DNA from: Syntrophus sp963665935
GTDB taxonomy: Bacteria; Desulfobacterota; Syntrophia; Syntrophales; Syntrophaceae
Reading direction: 5' to 3'
Length of the DNA: 64,000 nt
Assembly: GCA_963665935.1 (NCBI GenBank)
Contig: OY762510.1
Span: 2,666,001 to 2,730,000 of the forward strand
A program made the translations under genes and the position numbers. The notes below the pieces were generated by a model, which was not told the DNA's origin, did not search any database, and worked only from the letters and a program-made list of their open reading frames with translations. Shown one piece after another: positions 1 to 7,624 of the stretch (position 1 is the stretch's first letter; the number at the start of each line of letters is the position of its first letter).

Positions 1-862
1 CTCCATTGCCCGGGCATGCACGCTGCTGGTGCCCTTCATGGCGGTCTTCTACATCCTGGGTTGCATCATCATCCTGGCGATCAACGCCTCCTACCTGGGG
101 CAGACGGTGAGCCTGATTTTTTCCCATGCCTTCTCGGCCAATGCGGCAGGCGGCGGGTTCGCGGGGGCGACGGTCATGATGGCCGCGCGCTTCGGCATCG
201 CTCGCGGACTGTTCTCCAATGAATCGGGTCTGGGGTCGGCACCCATCGTGGCGGCCGCGGCCCAGACGCGTAATCCGGTGCGTCAGGCGCTGGTTTCCGC
301 GACGGGCACTTTCTGGGACACCGTCGTGATCTGTGCCTTGACCGGATTGGTTGTGGTCAGCAGCATTGTCCGGATGCCTACCGGGATGGAGGGCTTGAAT
401 GGCGCCAGCCTGACGAAGGCGGCCTTCGCCCATATCCCCGTAATCGGTCCCATCGTACTGACGGGCGGGCTCTTGACCTTCGTCTTTTCGACCATCCTGG
501 GATGGTCTTATTACGGCGAGAGGGCGGTGGAATACCTTTTCGGAAAGGGCGGCATCCGTCCCTATCGCTACCTGTGGGTCTTTGCCGTTTTTTTTGGATC
601 GGTGGCGACCGTGCCGATGGTATGGGATCTGGCCGACGCGATGAATGCCCTCATGGCGATCCCGAACCTGCTCTCCCTTTTTCTCCTGAATGGCGTCATC
701 GTGGCCGAGACGCGGAAATATCTCTGGGAGAACCGCCTGGATGATTACGCGCCGGAGGTGGTTACAGAGGTCGAAGAGCCGGAAGGGCTGTTGCCTGCCG
801 AACTTGACCCCGTTCCGGAACCGGTACGGGAAGAATCGGACGAATTTCGAATAGGAAAATAA
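1..862 (+). CDS. Sodium:alanine symporter family protein, C-terminal part (5' end outside window)
   Basis: The reading frame is open from base 2 and enters from outside the window, so only about the last 287 residues are visible. It is an inner-membrane secondary transporter of the alanine or glycine:cation symporter (AGCS) family, which imports small amino acids with Na+. The family signature is clear: an IARGLFSNESGLGSAPI segment followed by VRQALVSATGTFWDT, with hydrophobic helices before and after it and a charged cytoplasmic tail rich in Glu and Pro. The tail ends about 160 bases before motA. Substrate choice (Ala or Gly) cannot be read from this fragment. The family call is strong. Confidence 0.9.
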   Translation, partial: SIARACTLLVPFMAVFYILGCIIILAINASYLGQTVSLIFSHAFSANAAGGGFAGATVMMAARFGIARGLFSNESGLGSAPIVAAAAQTRNPVRQALVSATGTFWDTVVICALTGLVVVSSIVRMPTGMEGLNGASLTKAAFAHIPVIGPIVLTGGLLTFVFSTILGWSYYGERAVEYLFGKGGIRPYRYLWVFAVFFGSVATVPMVWDLADAMNALMAIPNLLSLFLLNGVIVAETRKYLWENRLDDYAPEVVTEVEEPEGLLPAELDPVPEPVREESDEFRIGK

Positions 863-863
863 T

Positions 864-881
864 GCAGGGTGCCCGCCCTGC
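864..881 (+). terminator. Weak hairpin after the symporter gene
   Basis: A 6-bp GC-rich stem (GCAGGG/CCCTGC) with a 6-base loop starts two bases after the symporter stop codon. Only a broken T-rich stretch follows, so it is a weak candidate terminator. Confidence 0.3.
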
Positions 882-962
882 CGTCTTGTCACCTTGAACA
901 GGATGACAATAATTATTCAATCATAACGCATCGTTAAGGATATGAGCACCCGATGGGGCGAG

Positions 963-978
963 TGGCATGTATTCTGCT
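963..978 (+). promoter_or_regulatory. Sigma-54-like promoter before motA
   Basis: TGGCAT, five bases, then CTGCT. The GG and GC pairs are exactly ten bases apart, as sigma-54 promoters require. The -12 element differs from TTGC by one base. The predicted start near 989 lies about 36 bases before the chosen motA start. Flagellar sigma-54 control is supported by the FlrC-like activator at 47.9 kb. Confidence 0.5.
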
Positions 979-1024
979 TGGTCTCTCCCCAAATACAATC
1001 CACGGGATTGCCTGGAGGGTGCTC

Positions 1025-1867
1025 ATGATTCCACAGATTATCTTTTCCATATTTCTTTCAATCGCCATCTTTTTCGTGGCCTTTCACCTTGAATTGGAAA
1101 CCGTGGGATTCGCTTCCAACCTCAGCGCCCTGGGAATCGTCTTCGGAGGAACACTTGCCGCCACCCTGCTTGCCTATCCCTGGCAAAGGCTGCTCTGGAC
1201 CGCCGAACTCCTGAAAAAGGCCTTTTCCGCGAAAGACGAAATGGACTGGACTCGAAACACCATCGTGAATCTGGCCCGCACCTATCAGAAGAGCGGCATT
1301 CGAACCCTGGAAAATATGGGCGAGAAGCTTCCCGACGGCTATCTTAAAACCGCCGTAGGATACATCAGCTATCAGTACTCGAAGGAGGAGGTTGAACAGA
1401 TCCTGAAAAAGGAGGCGCATATCCTGTACAGCCGGTATGAGGCCTCCGACAAGCTTCTCTGCAGCATGGCGAGACTTGCCCCCGCGCTGGGATTGACGGG
1501 AACGATCGTCAGCCTGATCCGCACCTTCGGCCACATAACGGATACTTCGGGCCTGGTCGGGTATATGGGGATTGCCCTTCTGAGCACCTTCTACGGCGTC
1601 GTCCTTGCCAACCTTTGCCTGATGCCCCTGTCCAACAGGCTCCGGGAGTTCATGGACCAGGAAGTTGTCCGGCTCGACCTGATTCAGGAAGGCATCTTGG
1701 ATCTCTACGATATGGAAAATCCAATTGCCATGAAATACAAGCTGGAGTCCCTTTCCTCCTCATCCCTGGGAGCAGCGGGAACCATGCGGCAGACACCCGC
1801 TCTCTCCCGACCTGAGATGGTCGTCCTGACGAACCCCAAGGTTCAAGTTGCCGGCGCATCATCGTGA
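1025..1867 (+). CDS. motA: Flagellar motor stator protein MotA-like
   Basis: 280-residue inner-membrane stator protein that with MotB forms the ion channel powering the flagellar motor (MotA/TolQ/ExbB superfamily). Two N-terminal membrane helices are followed by a long cytoplasmic region and then a conserved helix pair (LAPALGLTGTIVSLIRTFG, then YMGIALLSTFYGVVLANL), the typical MotA layout. The ATG at 1025 is preferred because a GGAGG lies six bases upstream. The frame extends to 953, but that would place the sigma-54-like element inside the gene. The next gene begins just past the stop codon, so the two are co-transcribed. It sits far from the main flagellar cluster at 49 kb. Confidence 0.85.
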   Translation: MIPQIIFSIFLSIAIFFVAFHLELETVGFASNLSALGIVFGGTLAATLLAYPWQRLLWTAELLKKAFSAKDEMDWTRNTIVNLARTYQKSGIRTLENMGEKLPDGYLKTAVGYISYQYSKEEVEQILKKEAHILYSRYEASDKLLCSMARLAPALGLTGTIVSLIRTFGHITDTSGLVGYMGIALLSTFYGVVLANLCLMPLSNRLREFMDQEVVRLDLIQEGILDLYDMENPIAMKYKLESLSSSSLGAAGTMRQTPALSRPEMVVLTNPKVQVAGASS

Positions 1868-1877
1868 GGATTTACAG

Positions 1878-2621
1878 GTGAGGCCCTTTCCCCAGAGAGA
1901 TCAAACCGAACCGCTTCCCCTGAAGAGGGTGGATTTGAAGCCCCTGGGTTCTCCCTCCAGCGCGGAAACGAACAGGGGAGCCGACATCTGGCTGATCACG
2001 CTGAGCGATCTCCTTCTGCTCCTCGTCATTTTTTTCGTGATCCTTTTCAGCATGGAGCTGCAGAAGCATGCCCCGAAGCTTCCCGCCAAGGCCGCGTCAA
2101 AAGAGAATCCAATCGTTAAAAAGGCAGAGGCAACCCCGACGGCTCCCTCCCCGCAGAGCCGGTCCGCTTCTCTCGAGAAGGATCTCGCCGCCCTGCTGAA
2201 CCGGGAGCAGAACCATCAGGAAGTCACGGTGAAGCGGGAAGCCGACCTCGTCACCTTGACCTTTCCCGAGGGAATTGTCTTTGATCCGGGCTATGCCCAG
2301 TTGAAGCCCTCGAGTCAGGCAACGCTGGAGAAGGTGGCCGCCTTTGTCAAGGAACGGACGGATCTTGTCCTGGAGGTGCAGGGGCACACCGATGACAAGC
2401 CGATCCGCAACGCCCGTTACCCTTCCAACTGGGAACTCTCCGTGGACCGGGCCACGCAGGTGGCCAAGGCCCTCATCGGTCTGGGAGTCGATCCCTCCCG
2501 GTTGTCCGTAAAGGGATTCGGGGAGTATCACCCCCTTTCTCCCAATGATGGGGATGAGAATCGATTGAAAAACCGCCGCGTGGAGATTCAATTTTTCCTG
2601 CCGCCGGCAAATTCCCGCTGA
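1878..2621 (+). CDS. motB: MotB-like OmpA-domain stator protein
   Basis: 247-residue partner of MotA that anchors the stator to peptidoglycan. A single N-terminal helix carries the channel Asp in the context LITLSDLLLLLVIFFVILF, as in MotB. A Pro/Ala-rich linker follows, then a C-terminal OmpA-like peptidoglycan-binding domain with GHTDDKPI, NWELSVDRA and NRRVEI motifs. The start is taken as GTG at 1878, with GAGGA seven bases upstream; a TTG at 1848 inside motA is also in frame but less likely. The ion used (H+ or Na+) cannot be told from sequence alone. Confidence 0.85.
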   Translation: MRPFPQRDQTEPLPLKRVDLKPLGSPSSAETNRGADIWLITLSDLLLLLVIFFVILFSMELQKHAPKLPAKAASKENPIVKKAEATPTAPSPQSRSASLEKDLAALLNREQNHQEVTVKREADLVTLTFPEGIVFDPGYAQLKPSSQATLEKVAAFVKERTDLVLEVQGHTDDKPIRNARYPSNWELSVDRATQVAKALIGLGVDPSRLSVKGFGEYHPLSPNDGDENRLKNRRVEIQFFLPPANSR

Positions 2622-2628
2622 AGTTCCT

Positions 2629-2877
2629 CTAATCCGGTTCCATGACAATGGCCTTCTGCGGGCACTCGTTGGCGCAGATGCCGCAGCCTTTGCAGAACTC
2701 CAGATCGATCTCGATATCGGCATCCATGGCGGAATCCGGGCAGTACAACACACAGAGCCCGCAGCGGTTGCACTTTTCCTTGTCCACGACCGGTCTGCAG
2801 AGCCGCCAGGAACCGGTCTTCCCGGCTGCCCCCTCTTTTGGTCTGCTTATGGCGAGGCGTTGACGTTCCCGGCTCAT
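2629..2877 (-). CDS. porD: Pyruvate/2-oxoacid:ferredoxin oxidoreductase, delta (ferredoxin-like) subunit
   Basis: 82-residue iron-sulfur subunit of the four-subunit 2-oxoacid:ferredoxin oxidoreductase encoded by this operon. Two 4Fe-4S motifs are complete: CNRCGLCVLYCP and CKGCGICANECP. It passes electrons from the thiamine-diphosphate catalytic subunit to free ferredoxin. It is the last gene of the operon; its ATG overlaps the stop of the gamma gene by four bases, so translation is coupled. Confidence 0.9.
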   Translation of the reverse strand: MSRERQRLAISRPKEGAAGKTGSWRLCRPVVDKEKCNRCGLCVLYCPDSAMDADIEIDLEFCKGCGICANECPQKAIVMEPD

Positions 2878-3401
2878 AGGCTCATCTCCCTGTAGGCCGC
2901 TTCCGCAGCCCGGATATTGCGCGGATCGGGAAACATCTCAAGGATCGCTTTCCTTGCCGAATTCAAGGAGATAATTCCCAGCTTCGCAAGAATTCCCAGC
3001 AGGGGGGTGCTCAAAATCGTATAGCCGGCTAGGATGAGGTTTTCCCTCCGGGCGATTCCGTTCAGGTCGGCATGGAGGGTGGAGAGACCGGGAAAATCCT
3101 TTGCCTCCGTGCTGTTGATAAAAATCTTTCCCCCTTTTTTCAACTTCTGGAAAACATCGACCATTTCCATGACGCTTGTGTCGAGGACCGCGACCAGATC
3201 GGGCTCCTGAACATGGCTGTAGATCCGAACGGGAGAATCGTCCATCCGGACAAAGGAGATGACAGGCGCACCGCGGCGCTGCGGCCCATAGAACACGCAG
3301 GCGGTCGCATCCTTCCCGTCATGGATCGCGGCCAGGGCAACGAGCCGTGACGCCGTGACACCGCCCTGTCCACCCCTGGAATGGATACGGATCTCAAACA
3401 T
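2874..3401 (-). CDS. porC: Pyruvate/2-oxoacid:ferredoxin oxidoreductase, gamma subunit
   Basis: 175 residues. The N-terminus MFEIRIHSRGGQGGVTAS is the hallmark of the gamma subunit (POR_N/gamma Rossmann-like domain), followed by FYGPQRRGAPV, also conserved. In the assembled enzyme this subunit contributes to coenzyme A binding and complex structure. It overlaps the alpha gene by eight bases and the delta gene by four, which shows one translationally coupled operon. Confidence 0.9.
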   Translation of the reverse strand: MFEIRIHSRGGQGGVTASRLVALAAIHDGKDATACVFYGPQRRGAPVISFVRMDDSPVRIYSHVQEPDLVAVLDTSVMEMVDVFQKLKKGGKIFINSTEAKDFPGLSTLHADLNGIARRENLILAGYTILSTPLLGILAKLGIISLNSARKAILEMFPDPRNIRAAEAAYREMSL

Positions 3402-4506
3402 GATCGTTCACCCCGAACCAGACTTCCTGACCGATGCGACGCAGCCGGATGAACCCGGCGATATCGTGATAGGTGACTTCCTGTCCGCCGAGCCCGGCAA
3501 TGACGCTGTAAACCTCTTCTTTGATCCGGGACCGGATGGAAGTGGCGAGAATGCCCCCGAAGCCGAAGGAGTAGTCGCGGTCGAGGACGACGACCTCCCT
3601 GCCGGCGAGATCCAATTCCGGGAAGGGGCGCAGCCAGCGCAGGCGCATCGAACCGGCTTTGATTCCCTCTGTGCGGAGCAAATCGACAGCGATTTCGGCC
3701 TCCTTTCCCAGCGTCCCCATGGCCATCACGACCACCTCCGCGTCCTCGCAGCGGTAGTCCTCCGTAAAGCCGTACTTCCGGCCGAAGCGCCGCCCAAAGT
3801 CTTCCTGTACGGATTGTATGATTTTGACCGAGTCGCGCATGGACCGCTCGATGTCCCAGCGGAATTTGAAGTACGACTCCGGACCGGTCAGGCCCCCGTA
3901 GCCGGCGGGGTTCCGGGGATCGATGGCATGGGGGAGACGCATGGGGGGAAGGAAATCGCCGATCTCGACCGTTTCCAGCGGTTGTGAAATATGGCTCAGG
4001 GAGAATCCGTCGAGATTGACCATGACGGGAAGAAGCACGTCCTCATGTTCGGCAATGCGGAAAGCCATCAGTGTGGCATCATAAACTTCCTGCACGGAGC
4101 CCGCATAGATCTGAAGCCAGCCCGTGTCCCGCTCCTGCAATGAATCCGTATGGTCCGCCCAGATGTTCCAACCAGGGGCGATGGCGCGGTTGACATTGGC
4201 CATGACAATGGGCAGGCGCGCACCCGCAGCCCAGTTCGTCATTTCATGCATGTACAGGAGGCCCTGGGAACTGGTTGCCGTGAATGTCCGAACCCCGGCG
4301 ACGCTTGCGCCGATGCAGGCCGCCATCACGGAGTGTTCGCTTTCCACGGGGATGAACCGGCTTTTCAACCTTCCGGAAGAGACAGCTTCGGCAATCTGCT
4401 CGATGATGGCCGTCTGGGGGGTAATCGGATATGCGGCGATGACGGCTGGCCGGGCCTGCTCCACCGCTTCGGCGACCGCCTTGTTTCCCGTTGCGAGAAT
4501 CTTCAT
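3394..4506 (-). CDS. porA: Pyruvate/2-oxoacid:ferredoxin oxidoreductase, alpha subunit
   Basis: 370 residues. Carries the alpha-subunit motifs AAYPITPQTAI, VESEHSVMAACIGASVAG and TFTATSSQGLLYMHE, and the NIWADHTD segment typical of pyruvate-type enzymes. With the beta subunit it forms the thiamine-diphosphate site that converts pyruvate (or a branched 2-oxoacid) plus CoA and ferredoxin into acyl-CoA, CO2 and reduced ferredoxin. In an anaerobe the enzyme may also run backwards to fix CO2 onto acetyl-CoA. Pyruvate is favoured by similarity of alpha and beta to PorA/PorB, but 2-oxoisovalerate enzymes are close relatives and cannot be ruled out. Confidence 0.88.
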   Translation of the reverse strand: MKILATGNKAVAEAVEQARPAVIAAYPITPQTAIIEQIAEAVSSGRLKSRFIPVESEHSVMAACIGASVAGVRTFTATSSQGLLYMHEMTNWAAGARLPIVMANVNRAIAPGWNIWADHTDSLQERDTGWLQIYAGSVQEVYDATLMAFRIAEHEDVLLPVMVNLDGFSLSHISQPLETVEIGDFLPPMRLPHAIDPRNPAGYGGLTGPESYFKFRWDIERSMRDSVKIIQSVQEDFGRRFGRKYGFTEDYRCEDAEVVVMAMGTLGKEAEIAVDLLRTEGIKAGSMRLRWLRPFPELDLAGREVVVLDRDYSFGFGGILATSIRSRIKEEVYSVIAGLGGQEVTYHDIAGFIRLRRIGQEVWFGVNDHV

Positions 4507-5378
4507 TCCGCCCCCTCCTCAGCCGCCAGCTTCCGCAGATTCTCTGCAATATGCCCCTTGAGAATCTCAATGGCGGCTGTGTCTATTCCTTCGAAACGGC
4601 CCTGCGGGGCCAGATACTCTTCCAGGGGTGCCGGCTTTTTCAGGGCCGCTCTGGACTGTGCAGATAGGGACAGTTTGCCGTGCTGGCGTTCGTAGAGCAC
4701 CCACATGCCGGTTTTTACGGCGAGTTTTCCCAGCTCAACGGATTTTTCCGGAGAAAAGCGCCAGCCGGGAGGGCAGGGGGCGAGGACGTGCAGAAAGGAT
4801 GGCCCCCGGAAAGTCAGCGCCTTTTGAACTTTCGAAAAGAGATCCCGGGGATAGGCGGGACAGGCGGTGGCCATATAGGGCGGATCGTGGGCCGCGACGA
4901 TGGCATCGATGTCTTTTTTCTGATGCGTTTTTCCGGCGGGAGTCGTGGGAGTGCGGGCGCCGAAAGGGGTCGCGCCGGACCGCTGCATGCCGGTATTTCC
5001 ATACGCCTCGTTGTCGTAACAGATGTAGAGGAAATCCGTGCCCCGTTCAAAGGCGCCGGACAGCGACTGGAGGCCGATATCGAGGGTCCCGCCGTCCCCG
5101 GCATAGACAATGACGTGCGTTTTTTTCCCCAGGACGCGAAAGGCGTTCGACATCCCGGAGGCGCAGGCGGCGGCAGCGGCAAAAGCGATATTGTAGACGG
5201 GAATGTTGAAGGACGTGTGCGGATAGGCGCCCTGGATGACGCTCGTGCAGCAGGCCGGGACGATCAGAACCGAATCAGGACCCGCAGCCTTGAGCACGTA
5301 TCGCAAGGTCAGCGAATCGCTGCATCCGGCGCAGGCGGCCGTGCACTTGAGCAGGTATTCTTCCCTGGGGATTTCCAT
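4503..5378 (-). CDS. porB: Pyruvate/2-oxoacid:ferredoxin oxidoreductase, beta subunit
   Basis: 291 residues; the thiamine-diphosphate-binding subunit. The diphosphate/Mg motif is visible as AGDGGTLDIGLQ followed by ICYDNEAYGNTGMQRS, and PCPPGW plus TGMWVLYE match PorB proteins. The N-terminal CTAACAGCSDSL supplies cysteines for a 4Fe-4S cluster. The gene is first in an operon ordered beta-alpha-gamma-delta, the reverse of the common gamma-delta-alpha-beta order. Its stop overlaps the alpha start by four bases. Expression probably comes from a promoter near 5520-5547. Confidence 0.88.
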   Translation of the reverse strand: MEIPREEYLLKCTAACAGCSDSLTLRYVLKAAGPDSVLIVPACCTSVIQGAYPHTSFNIPVYNIAFAAAAACASGMSNAFRVLGKKTHVIVYAGDGGTLDIGLQSLSGAFERGTDFLYICYDNEAYGNTGMQRSGATPFGARTPTTPAGKTHQKKDIDAIVAAHDPPYMATACPAYPRDLFSKVQKALTFRGPSFLHVLAPCPPGWRFSPEKSVELGKLAVKTGMWVLYERQHGKLSLSAQSRAALKKPAPLEEYLAPQGRFEGIDTAAIEILKGHIAENLRKLAAEEGAE

Positions 5379-5700
5379 GGCACGCTCCTGTTCCCGTCAA
5401 GGAATGAGCGGGGCGTCCGGCTTCAAAACCGAACGGTCTTTCATCCGGAAACGAATTTCTATCTTCTTCCGTCAGATTTTATTTTCCTCTTTACTAAGCT
5501 TTTCCCGTATTTCAAATCCAGTATATGCCTATTATCCCAAATGTTAAGAGTTTTTTGTGACATTTCGTCTGTTGCCGGGAGCAAAAGGAAAAAGGGATGG
5601 ATATTTTCTGAATGCCGGGAAAATCCGATCTGAATGTGGCATCCATAGGATGGACGTCACGGAACGGACCCGTCGGCTGATGAGAAAATAAGGACGGTCA
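5379..5700. other. Intergenic region upstream of the por operon
   Basis: No gene is seen here. It separates two minus-strand transcription units. The left two thirds probably hold the por leader and promoter; the right part carries no convincing terminator for the 7.6-kb gene. Confidence 0.4.
5520..5547 (-). promoter_or_regulatory. Candidate sigma-70 promoter of the por operon
   Basis: Read on the minus strand: TTAACA, a 16-base spacer, then TATACT. The predicted transcript starts near 5513, about 135 bases before the porB start. Confidence 0.4.
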
Positions 5701-7596
5701 TCAGTCCTCCGTCAGGAGGCTCTCGTGATCAATGAGGGCTTCGAAGTCAGTCGTCCTTCCTCCTGTAAGAAAACAGTCGATGATTTTTCTGCCCAGGGGA
5801 TCGAGGGCATCGGAAAGAAAGGGGCTCAATTCCCGGGCAAAATAATCGTTCAGGATTCCGGCTCCCTCATCAAAGGCCTCTCGTCCCACCTGGGGTTGAA
5901 GGGCCGGATTCAGGAAGTACTTCGGAAAGGAAAATCCTTCGACAACGAGCTTTTCCAGTTGATAACCAAGAAGGGGAACGGAAGATTCGCTGATCTCGTC
6001 TGAAGAAAAATGGGCCCCGCCGCGCCGGGCCAGATATTCACGGGCGATCCATTCCGGAACGAAACCGACGCTCCAGGAACCGATGTGCTGCACGGGGCAG
6101 AGAATATATTGAACTTTTGGCGAGTTCACGATCTGCTTCAAAAGGAGATTGGCGAAATTGGTCTGTAAACCCGCGGCGAAAGGCCAGAAAGAACCGATTC
6201 CTTCCGAGCAGAGACCTTCTGAATCAATAATGCTGGGATTGTCATAACCCCGCGGAGAGACGAGCCGCCACAGCCAGGCAACGGCCGGAGGAAGGATGTG
6301 GAACACGCCGATAATCCCGTAGCTGGGCTTTTCCCGGGTGCACGGAGGCGTACGAACGCCGAAGCTGCGGATGTCAATGCTGACGGGTTGGTCAATAACG
6401 TCGGGGACGGTCCTACGTGGCAGAACGAACCGGGGATTGGGACAGGGCTTGGCGTTCTCCTCCAGGACATGATCCCAAAGCAGGGCCGTGCTGTTCGGCT
6501 GGGCGTCGATGTTGAGGAAAAGAAGCGGTTCGGTCGGATGAATGGAACGCGCCTCAATATCGGGGTCCGTCCCATATCCCTTGATGTGATCGACGCGGAT
6601 GAACCACGAATTTTCGGCGTCGACAACCGTCAGTTTTCCATTGTTTTTCTGGATGCCGGGATGGCACAGGGCCATATCGTCCGTAACGGGTCGGAGATTG
6701 CAGCCCTTGGGAATCACGAAGTGCATTTTCTCTCCGGTGACGAGATTGGTACCGAACAAAATCGACCCGTCATATTCCCGGTGAATGTGCTCGTTCATTT
6801 CGCTCTTGCCGCTGCCGCTGGCGCCTTCGTGCATAATGGTCACTTTGATGTTGTAGGGCGTCACGACCTGGACGACTGCGGCATGGGCGGTGACCCACCC
6901 TTCCTGTTCGCCGAAATGGAGCAGGGCGCCGTAAACACCCTTCTTGGCGCTGGGTCCCGGATAGAGATTGTAGCTGAAAATCTCATAGGTGTTTCGGGTC
7001 CGGCAATGGACAACCCTCTGTTTTCCGTCGAAACGGAGATGGCGAAAGGGTGGAGCGACATAGAGAAAACACCGCGGGACAAATTTCTTTTCAGATTCCG
7101 AAAGATCGACGATGCCCTGCAGCAACGCCAGACCGAAGACGAAAAACCAGGCGTTGGCGGGCACGAGGGCAATCGACGGGATGCCATATGCTCTCTGTCC
7201 GGACAGAAAGACAAAGGCTGCCAGATCCTGCTGCTTCAACCAGTGAAATGTTTCCTTCCGAAAGGAAGAAAAATCCTGAGAATATAAGTCCTGAAATCTC
7301 ACTTTGTCGGTTGGAAGATCGTCGCCGATCAGCATACTGTCGGGATCCCGCCGGCGCATGTACGATTCGCAGTAATTCACGGAGATGCCATTCTTGACTC
7401 TGCAGACGAAGGCCTCCTGCACGGCGCCCTTACCCGCGATGTCGTATTCGACAGCCTGGGGTTTATCGCCCAGGCCGTCAAAAAAGGTCTGAAGATCTTC
7501 GATGGAATTTGCCCACGAGAGGCTTTTGCACTCAGCAAGGATTTCAGCCACCTCTTCGGGCAACTGCAACCGGTTCAAAATAGAATTTTTTATCAT
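5701..7596 (-). CDS. Large P-loop protein, PEP carboxykinase/HPr-kinase-like, probably DUF4914 family
   Basis: 631 residues with no membrane segment or signal peptide, so cytoplasmic. A nucleotide-binding P-loop is clear at residues 258-266 (GASGSGKSE), preceded by strongly hydrophobic strands, and it resembles the Walker A of PEP carboxykinases and HPr kinases. From memory, length and layout match the DUF4914 family found in anaerobes, whose function is unknown; this was not searched. It lies 28 bases after the glucan phosphorylase gene and is likely co-transcribed with it, suggesting a role linked to glycogen or energy-reserve control. No reaction can be assigned. Confidence 0.6.
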   Translation of the reverse strand: MIKNSILNRLQLPEEVAEILAECKSLSWANSIEDLQTFFDGLGDKPQAVEYDIAGKGAVQEAFVCRVKNGISVNYCESYMRRRDPDSMLIGDDLPTDKVRFQDLYSQDFSSFRKETFHWLKQQDLAAFVFLSGQRAYGIPSIALVPANAWFFVFGLALLQGIVDLSESEKKFVPRCFLYVAPPFRHLRFDGKQRVVHCRTRNTYEIFSYNLYPGPSAKKGVYGALLHFGEQEGWVTAHAAVVQVVTPYNIKVTIMHEGASGSGKSEMNEHIHREYDGSILFGTNLVTGEKMHFVIPKGCNLRPVTDDMALCHPGIQKNNGKLTVVDAENSWFIRVDHIKGYGTDPDIEARSIHPTEPLLFLNIDAQPNSTALLWDHVLEENAKPCPNPRFVLPRRTVPDVIDQPVSIDIRSFGVRTPPCTREKPSYGIIGVFHILPPAVAWLWRLVSPRGYDNPSIIDSEGLCSEGIGSFWPFAAGLQTNFANLLLKQIVNSPKVQYILCPVQHIGSWSVGFVPEWIAREYLARRGGAHFSSDEISESSVPLLGYQLEKLVVEGFSFPKYFLNPALQPQVGREAFDEGAGILNDYFARELSPFLSDALDPLGRKIIDCFLTGGRTTDFEALIDHESLLTED

Positions 7597-7624
7597 TTCT
7601 GTCGATTCTTCGTCCTTATTGAAT

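Noticed and set aside
953..1024. Upstream start of motA
   Set aside because: A GGAGG-supported ATG at 1025 gives the normal MotA N-terminus, and the longer form would include the promoter.
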